From the NCBI GenBank assembly GCA_021209875.1, contig JAGYVD010000003.1:3224001-3288000 (forward strand): a DNA stretch of 64,000 nucleotides, written 5' to 3'. Source of the DNA: Rosellinia necatrix. Taxonomy: Eukaryota > Ascomycota > Sordariomycetes > Xylariales > Xylariaceae. The notes under the pieces were generated by a model. It saw nothing but the letters and a program-made list of their open reading frames with translations, was not told the DNA's origin and made no database searches. Both the position numbers and the translations under genes were made by a program. This document shows, one piece after another, positions 56,930 to 64,000 of this stretch (position 1 is the stretch's first letter; every line of letters begins with the position of its first letter).

Positions 56930-59216
56930 AGTTATGTACATACATGCAAACAAACATTCATTTATAATCAGGTGGCTACATAGGTAGTTGATGGTCATGC
57001 ACTACGTACGATGCCATGGACTGTATGTTACGTACCGTGTTATGTACTTATAGTCTAGGTACATTGCTATCTAGGTAGTTATCTTATGTAAGCGTTGGAG
57101 TTACAGTAGGCAGTATCTGCATCGATACCATACCCGGATTCCGTTGACCTTACCTAGCGAAAACCCGTTATTGCCGAAGGGTTTCTGATCTCTTTAGGCG
57201 ATGGTCAGACGTATACAAGTACGCGACAGGCCCAAGATATCATGCTGTTGCCGACCCTCTATGTATGTATGTTGTATGTATACTGGAGACGAGAGACTGG
57301 AGAGTGGCTTGCATGAATGGGGAGACAAATCAGAGTCGACTAGGGAAAAGGGAGCAGAGTGTGAGTCAACCATTGACCGACAACTGAACCACAGCGGTGC
57401 AGCGACCTACCCACATCCCCCCTCCTTTTCAATATAGACTATCTTCGCTTGGGTGGCCCGTCACATGTCTAAGCACCGGAGAGTGCACAGAGCGTGGACA
57501 GGACCGCGCAGTAAAACCCGGAGTGGCCCGCATTAGACGTAGCGAAGCGGGGGAATAATTGTCGCGACGGGGGGCTATCTGCGGCGGAGTGAGCCATGTT
57601 TGTTGCAGTGTCACTGTTACGCCCATTTCGGATACATAAGGGAAGGAAAAAAAAAAAAAAGAGTTCGTCCTTATCAGTCGTGGAGTTCCGTCAGTCATCA
57701 TATTGTAGCCAATATGGGGCACGGGGCCACACGGCACCAAACCCCAGACCACATTGGGTTGACCGCGACCCCAGCCTGAGAGCATCGAGGGACTGGCCAG
57801 CGTCGATCAAAGGACTTGTGTAGGACCGATTTGGGCCTAGGGAGGCTCTGTCCAGCACATCCGAACATGGGAGGAGAAGCTTGACGGAGGTGCGCCAAGA
57901 CTACGATGTCGTAGTGGCGGAGCACCGAACCAAGCAATACCACATTATGACTGCTTCTTAATTGCGCCAATGCATGTGCTGCCAACAATTTGTCGATTCA
58001 TCGTCAACCTGTTAACCGAGTCGTGGTGGACCTGTCGAACGGTCTGTTCTTCGCGTCGTGTTTGGATGGGGAGTAGCCCAACTACTATGCATACATGCAT
58101 CTACCTGGCTGGCGGACTATGTAACTGGACCTCAAGATGACTTGCGTTGACGGAGTCCGTCAAAACATCACCTTAGGTACCTAGGTACCTAGTGTACCCA
58201 CCTAAGCGCTATGTATACTGTGACAATACATTTTCATACTGTATGACGACCCGCTATAATAGCGGGACTGATTGACGAGCATTATTAATTTATCCAGGGC
58301 TAGTCTAGTGCGCGCTATGTATTTATTTTTATGTATTCCTCCTTTACAGTACGGATTAGTTAGTTAATGTACGTTAATACCACTCTGCAGGTCGAAGCTG
58401 ATGGAATCGTGGATGTCTGGGGATTGGTAAATCATCCGGTGCCCTCGCCGACCAGGCGAAACGGTTATGCGAACAAACAAAATTGCTCCGTCCCGGTTGA
58501 TGCGAGTTGACGCGAGTTGACGTGAATTGCTGGCTATGGGTGGTCTGGCGGCGACGCGGGGTGGACTGGCAGGTTGTTTCAGGGTAGAGCAGAGTTGCAC
58601 GTTTCCGCGCTGGAGCTGCAATGCGATGAGAGTTCGTCGTGGGTCGCGAGGGCGACAAATGGCGGAGGAAGAAGAGGCAAGGTCAGTTTGGACAGAAGGC
58701 GCAGCTGATGAGTCGCCGGGGTCGTCTCGGATCCACTAGGACTTTTGGCAAGTCGTGAATGTTTGTAGCGCAAGTACAGCGCCATCGCGTGCAGGCTTAC
58801 CGTTCGTAGCAGATGGCAGGCCGATGGGGCCTGTCGCGCATCCGAAAATACCTCTTGGCCTAGCAGAACCGGCCTCGAAGCGACTCCACGCTCACTGGCC
58901 CAGCCGACAGGGATGGACCAAGGCTGTACCAATGCCAGCCGCTGCTGCCTAAAATCCCATGCATTTCAACGTCCATCCGTGTTGTCCGTCTTTGCTGCTT
59001 CACCCCTATCCTATTATCCTATCCTATCTATCATCTTCCTGCTCCCCATCTCACCACCAAATCTCAGGCCACCTCGTTCCGGGTGCTCTTTGTACTTGTT
59101 CTGTTGCCGCCCATCATTCCTTAGACCTCTGCTGAATCTGGAAACGTGTTTTATCTCTCGCCCCCCCAAGAGACACCAACCAGCCAGCTCGTGCACATTC
59201 CCCCCCCTCCACTATC

Positions 59217-59262
59217 CGTCCATCCATCCATCCATCCATCCACCCATCCATCCATCCATCCA
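59217..59262. repeat. (CATC)n microsatellite
   Basis: Eleven tandem CATC units with one CACC variant, in the presumed leader of the C2H2 gene. Confidence 0.95.
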
Positions 59263-59890
59263 CTCTCTTCCACCTTCTACCGGAATACATTTGTCCATCT
59301 TCAGCGTCGTTCTCATATCATTGTGCCCTCGTCTCGCTTTGTCGTAGCATACATATGTGTCTTGTTATCCTCTTGGCCGTCATCTATCCTTGACTGGGCC
59401 CGGCTATATCTGTATCTGTCTGATCCCCATTGAGAGTACAATACATGTGCTTAACTTCCCCATACACCTCCCCGGCCTCCATCATCCCGCCGAGGTCGAG
59501 TCATCTTTACCCTCAATCCTCGCCCCTCCTGGCACACTGGTTCGACTAAAGGTCATCTGTTTGCCTACTCTTCCAGTAAGAACGTTTAGCACCTTTGTCA
59601 ACAATCTTCTCTCTTCGAGGGTCGGAAACCTAGCCCTGAGCGCCCCGTCTTCCGATTGATCAATGTCATATCGTCAATTATAATCTTTCTGTCTCGTCCT
59701 CTTGCCGTCCTCCTGCCGTCCTCCCATCTGGCATACGTTCGGGGACTTGTGACTCACACGCCTGCTCAGCCCTGCAGTGCATACCAGTGCTAACACACTG
59801 GTTCTCTACACAGTAGTCACAGTAGTCGACAACAGATATCACACCCACTACCTTCCCTACATATATCCCGGTGGAGCATAGCTTGCCATC

Positions 59891-62257
59891 ATGTCGTCCA
59901 ATCCTCGCCGGACTAGGACTCTCGCAGGCTTGGACCCCATTCGCGATGGCCTAAAACTCAACAGCAACCTGGCCCTCCGCAAAGGAGCTACCTTCCACTC
60001 TCCTGTTACTCCTCCATCCAGTCCTCCATGCGCTTCTACCTTTAGGGTCCCGTCACTCCCTTCACGGTCTCAGACCAACCTGGACGATGTCATTGGCGCC
60101 CACGTACGCCGTGCAGCTCTAAACATTGGCAAAGTCGAAGATAGCCTTGCGGCGTCGGACTTTGAGCCCATGCCGGGTCGTCGCTTGTTCCGCGACGATA
60201 GTTTTCCGGTCCCGCGCGGATTCTTGAACCATACCATTATGACAGACAGGATGACCATGGGGCCCCCATCACAGGATGATGAGCGCCGTGTATTGCGCCC
60301 TCGCACGCGCCGCTCGTCTCAACATCATGAGTCGGATAGCGGATTGGGATCATCCATTGCGTCTACCATACAAAAGCGCAAGGAGACTCGGCCAGTCGCG
60401 AGCGCTTCAACCATTACCCGGTCTGTCAATACTTCTAAGACTGACAGCCTTCCACGTCTAAGCCCCCATGCTGTCAACTGTATTCTCGAGCACACCGTAA
60501 AACCTTTAATGGCCAAGCCTGGGCTCGAGGCATTTGAGTCTATCGTACTGGACTGCCCCAGAAGGATCCAGGAGAACCAGATTATTTGTCTCAGAGATCT
60601 TGAGAAGACCCTTATCCATATGGCACCGGTGAGTCAACTTCTAAAAGAAAGAAGTGTTTGGGGAGTTACTTATCGTTCGCTGTGTTTGAAGGAGAGGGCC
60701 GATTCCGCAAAAATGTACCTTGACTTTTGCCTCACATCGATCAGATGCATTCAAGCTACCGTCGAATATTTAACCGACCGGGAACAAACACGACCTGACG
60801 ATCGACCATACAACAACGGCTATTTTATCGACTTGGAGGAGCAGATCCGTGAATACGCAGAGAAAATGCGTGAGGCACGCAACAAACTAGCTGCAGGAGA
60901 GGACCTTGGGGAGATGGACGTGGACCCGTATGTATTAGGAAACAACCTTGGGCACTCTTCAGGTTCTAACCCACTTCTTAGCACTGATGAGTTGAAACTC
61001 GTTGGCGGTCTTGGAGCCACCGGATGCCCAGTCCAGCTAGTTCGAGTTAAAAAGAACGGCAAAGCAATTTCTTTGACAACTGGCGAACTAGTTGAGGAGC
61101 TAGAAGAAGGAAAGGGCCCGGTTAGGTTCAAACGCTCGATGAGTGAGCAGGCTGAGGATGAGGAAGAGATCATGCGATCTATGGCACGACGAAAGAAGAA
61201 TGCTACTCCTGAGGAACTCGCCCCGAAAAAATGCACTCACCCTGGCTGCAAGAAAGAGTTCGCCCGACCGTGCGATCTCACAAAGCATGAGAAGACCCAT
61301 TCTCGTCCTTGGAAATGTCCAATCCCAACCTGCAAGTATCACGACTACGGCTGGCCGACTGAAAAAGAAATGGCTCGCCATGTCAACGACAAGCATTCTG
61401 CTGCGCCTGAGATGTATGAATGCAAATACAAACCTTGCCCCTATAAATCGAAGCGCGAGTCGAATTGCAAGCAGCACATGGAGAAGGCCCATGGTTGGAC
61501 ATATAAACGATCCAAAGTCCCCAAGGCGAAAGGAAGCAAGGCCGATAGCTCTGTTGAGCCCACTCCAAATATCAATAATCTCCCTACACCAAGCAGTGAC
61601 CAAACGGATCCAATCTTGACACCTCATGAAGACCCCTTTCTACCGTCATGGGACGATAACCAGGATATATTCCCGGCGTACCCCACTACCGAAGAGTTCA
61701 ATGCCGACTTATTTGACAATGACCGCTTCGAAGGCGACATCTCGCTTGAGTGGTCACCTATTGACAATGGCACCCCCTCAACCGATGCTGGTCAGCTCAA
61801 CAGCTATCAAGAGCTCAGCCCTGACTTCACCGGTCAATTCGAGGATATCTATGGGGCCCACGTCAGAATGCCTACACCACCCACATATTCGGCATACGGC
61901 AAGACGATGCCAGAGCCATTCGGCAACTTCAACGCCGCCATGGGCCCGCCAGCTCCGCCGCCGCACTTTTCGCCCTCCGGCCAGGGCAATACAATGCTGT
62001 ACACACCCACCTCGATGATTGATGTTGATGAAGGTTTCGATGACTTCAATCCAGTCGGTGATGGCCAAATCGGCGGTGACTTTACTCTCTTCCCGCCAAA
62101 TAATATGGGGAAGCCGTCGGATTTCGACCCGACGCTCTTCAGTGCTGTCCCGTCCAGCTTGGCTGCCGGCTACGACCAATTATCACACCCAGATTTCATG
62201 GACTTCACCATGGACTGGACGTCTACGAACATGCATGGGTTTTCGCATCAGCAATAA
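59891..62257 (+). CDS. C2H2 zinc-finger transcription factor
   Basis: Putative nuclear transcription regulator. Two exons, 59891-60628 and 60692-62257, give 767 aa. Three C2H2-type fingers lie at about 427-513: CTHPGC..DLTKHEKTH, WKCPIPTC..ARHVNDKH and YECKYKPC..KQHMEKAH. Each has an atypical long spacing, and the phrase KRESNCKQHMEKAHGW is typical of a conserved Pezizomycotina factor family. I cannot give the symbol. The N-terminal third is Ser/Pro-rich and basic, followed by a conserved helical region (KYLDFC-like MYLDFCLTSIRC, then FIDLEEQIREYAEKMREARNKL). The C-terminus is acidic and Pro/Phe-rich, consistent with activation. The 63-nt intron has GTGAGT and GAAG ends, contains no stop and is a multiple of three, so retention would add 21 residues. 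Confidence 0.9.
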   Translation: MSSNPRRTRTLAGLDPIRDGLKLNSNLALRKGATFHSPVTPPSSPPCASTFRVPSLPSRSQTNLDDVIGAHVRRAALNIGKVEDSLAASDFEPMPGRRLFRDDSFPVPRGFLNHTIMTDRMTMGPPSQDDERRVLRPRTRRSSQHHESDSGLGSSIASTIQKRKETRPVASASTITRSVNTSKTDSLPRLSPHAVNCILEHTVKPLMAKPGLEAFESIVLDCPRRIQENQIICLRDLEKTLIHMAPVSQLLKERSVWGVTYRSLCLKERADSAKMYLDFCLTSIRCIQATVEYLTDREQTRPDDRPYNNGYFIDLEEQIREYAEKMREARNKLAAGEDLGEMDVDPYVLGNNLGHSSGSNPLLSTDELKLVGGLGATGCPVQLVRVKKNGKAISLTTGELVEELEEGKGPVRFKRSMSEQAEDEEEIMRSMARRKKNATPEELAPKKCTHPGCKKEFARPCDLTKHEKTHSRPWKCPIPTCKYHDYGWPTEKEMARHVNDKHSAAPEMYECKYKPCPYKSKRESNCKQHMEKAHGWTYKRSKVPKAKGSKADSSVEPTPNINNLPTPSSDQTDPILTPHEDPFLPSWDDNQDIFPAYPTTEEFNADLFDNDRFEGDISLEWSPIDNGTPSTDAGQLNSYQELSPDFTGQFEDIYGAHVRMPTPPTYSAYGKTMPEPFGNFNAAMGPPAPPPHFSPSGQGNTMLYTPTSMIDVDEGFDDFNPVGDGQIGGDFTLFPPNNMGKPSDFDPTLFSAVPSSLAAGYDQLSHPDFMDFTMDWTSTNMHGFSHQQ

Positions 62258-64000
62258 ACTTACATACACGCCTCTTATGACGCTAGTAAGCTCTCTTCTT
62301 GCTACTGTCAACAGGTCAAACTTACTGCTCCTCGTGAGGAGAGGGTTCTTTTTAACGATATTATGACGAGCGGACAAACACAGGGGTATAGAAACCCGAT
62401 CCTCAGATTGTTCTAATGAAAAGAGATGTTGCCGAGAATACTGTTCGGATAGAAAACCCATCTCTTGCCTCTGTATATAGATGTTATTTCCCAGCACTTT
62501 GATTTCTTCATACACCAAGGAACCTCGTTAGTTAAAGTCATGGGTGAATGGCCATTCTAATGGTCGTCGGTGCTAACAGCACTTGTTGTATCGCTGTCAA
62601 ATTACGTTACGGAGAGGCAAGCAATTCTTTGAATATAAAAAGAATTGCCTATTCTATATACTTGGCTATTTATCCGCATTCCGTGACATGTTTAGGTAGC
62701 TTCAGCGAGGCTCTATTGGTTTGTATATAGAGCTTACCATGATGATATAGGTGTTGAGTTCGGTGGGGTAGAGCTTTGTCTTTCTTGGCAACCGTTTAGA
62801 GTTCTAGGCCGTCTGGCGACAGCTGCCACTTTTCCCCATGTGCAATTTTAGTCTTAATTTAATACCCCGTTTAAATTGGCCCAACTTCTATAAAAATTCT
62901 TGTCTTCCCCCTACCACGAACTTCTTCCTTGATGGTCTTCGTATAAATACCCCCGATACATCCAAGTATGAGATAAGGACCACAGATCGAGTGGGAAAGC
63001 TCTAGGTAGCTTATAGTTTGCACCAATGACCGCACCCCGTACCCGAGCAGCTCTCGTGGCATCTCCCGGGCTCTAGGTTCGTACTTGACGGGTAAGCAAT
63101 CCTCTCTCCTCCGTCTGCCCAAGCCATGCTTCCCGCTGCTTGTTTCCTCTCTCTCGCATCCTACAATGATGACTCCGACACGCAAGTGTCCAACCTACTA
63201 CAACTCATAGGAAGAGCCGTATGAGACCGTCCTCGGGGGGGCGAGCTTTCCCGACCTGTGTCGAGGGTAGAACATGCGCGTCTTTTCGCGCCTTGATTCT
63301 TGCCCTTGGCACTGGGCCGGGTTCGTTCATTCAACCTCCCCCTTCGGCTTCCCCATTCGTTATACAGGCCGTCCTTGTGCCCGAGACCCGACGAGCGCAC
63401 GTGTGCATCGCCACATGCTGCCGTGCGTGAGGCGGGCAGTAGGACCTTGAGGCGCCGCGGTGGTGGAGGTGGGGAATGTGTTATGCTTATATCATATCTG
63501 GTTTCTGATGTTGGATGCGTTTTTTTTTCCTCTTCGAGAGATCTCTTTTCGTTTGCCTTTTGCTGTCGCTCTTAGCCTGGTTCGCCAGCTCAGGAGCACC
63601 GCTTGCTGCCGTTTCGATATCAAGAGCTCTGCTAACACGCCGGCAATATTGGTTTAGGCAACTACTACGATCTAATATAACCTATACGTAATCGAAAGCT
63701 CGAGTATTAGTCATCAGGGGGCATGCCGGGCCTATAATCACTATTAATATCCCCCTAGGATACTACTGGTTGATATCCCGAGGTAAGAAAATAATAGATA
63801 GCGTTTGCCAATTGTTCTATATAGATGCAAGATCAAACAAATCTCTAGGTTTCAACACATAGCTTCTCTTCCATTTTTGAAACAGTGATGCATTATGTAC
63901 ACACGGTCCTAGCACCGTTAATGCAAGGGTCTAAGCTCTATCAAAGTATAAATCATCGTACAAGACCACGAGGCGCTTTCCGTTTACCCGTACTATATCA
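62258..64000. other. 3' flank of the C2H2 gene, no further gene seen
   Basis: About 1.7 kb to the window end. No supported exon and no tRNA. Short open frames on both strands have no recognisable features. Confidence 0.5.

Larger units (their letters stand above)
55433..59890. other. 4.5 kb gene-poor region with probable long leader of the downstream C2H2 gene
   Basis: No exon supported. Contains T12 (about 55796), tandem TATATACCTACA (56881-56929), A14 (about 57646) and (CATC)n (59217-59262). The stretch from about 58,980 to 59,890 is pyrimidine-rich with few purine runs, like a fungal 5' leader. It contains upstream ATGs (for example near 59,663), so the transcription factor message may have a long uORF-bearing leader. 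That is inference. Confidence 0.45.

Noticed and set aside
58251..58267. CCCGCT-ATAAT-AGCGGG hairpin
   Set aside because: A six-base stem alone is expected by chance in 64 kb, and no transcript or T-run context supports a terminator.

Overview
The window looks like nuclear DNA of a filamentous ascomycete, most likely a Sordariomycete. Genes have short introns (about 43-150 nt) with GTRNGT-type donors and CTRAC-like branch points. The gene set is fungal: secreted tyrosinase, AA9 LPMO, GH5 mannanase, PhoD phosphatase, a Mep2-like ammonium permease and the GMP synthase, PRMT1 and riboflavin synthase of a free-living fungus. There is no operon structure. Intergenic DNA carries many TAGG/CCTA-GGTACC palindromic tetranucleotide tracts, microsatellites and poly-A/T runs. 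I cannot name the species.

Layout: 1-2.4 kb no gene seen; ARL8-type GTPase (-, 2.4-3.2 kb); 3.5 kb repeat-rich divergent region; RNA polymerase I second-largest subunit (+, 6.7-10.5); tyrosinase (+, 12.2-14.3) and AA9 LPMO (+, 15.3-16.5); an unidentified spliced gene (-, 17.8-18.6); a 5.3 kb gene-poor stretch; ammonium permease (+, 23.9-25.8); family-X DNA polymerase (+, 26.5-28.7); an intron-rich GMP synthase (-, 29.3-32.1); PhoD phosphatase (+, 33.6-36.1); PRMT1 (+, 36.9-38.3); riboflavin synthase (+, 39.3-40.4); MUS81 (-, 40.7-42.5); phosphoacetylglucosamine mutase (+, 43.6-45.2); a zinc-ribbon hypothetical (+, 46.7-47.5); initiator tRNA-Met (-, 48.4); beta-mannanase (+, 49.5-50.9); RidA (+, 51.7-52.3); a hypothetical (-, 52.7-53.6); a low-complexity hypothetical (+, 54.5-55.4); a 4.5 kb region that probably includes a long leader; and a C2H2 transcription factor (+, 59.9-62.3).

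The most notable observations are about gene structure. (1) Several genes need very small exons to restore a conserved frame: a 4-nt exon in the LPMO that splits the codon for the copper-axial tyrosine, a 10-nt exon in GMP synthase, and 14-nt exons in PRMT1 and RidA. (2) GMP synthase is otherwise complete across 18 exons but carries two one-base excesses, each in a G/C run. Two unidentified genes also have frame breaks that one extra base in a G/C run would explain. This points to assembly homopolymer errors or recent decay. (3) The transcription factor has a stop-free 63-nt intron that could be retained as 21 codons. I found no sign of a novel defence or mobile system. The genes appear to work independently: housekeeping nucleotide metabolism, Pol I transcription and DNA repair (Pol X, MUS81), with secreted plant-polymer and phosphate-scavenging enzymes among them.
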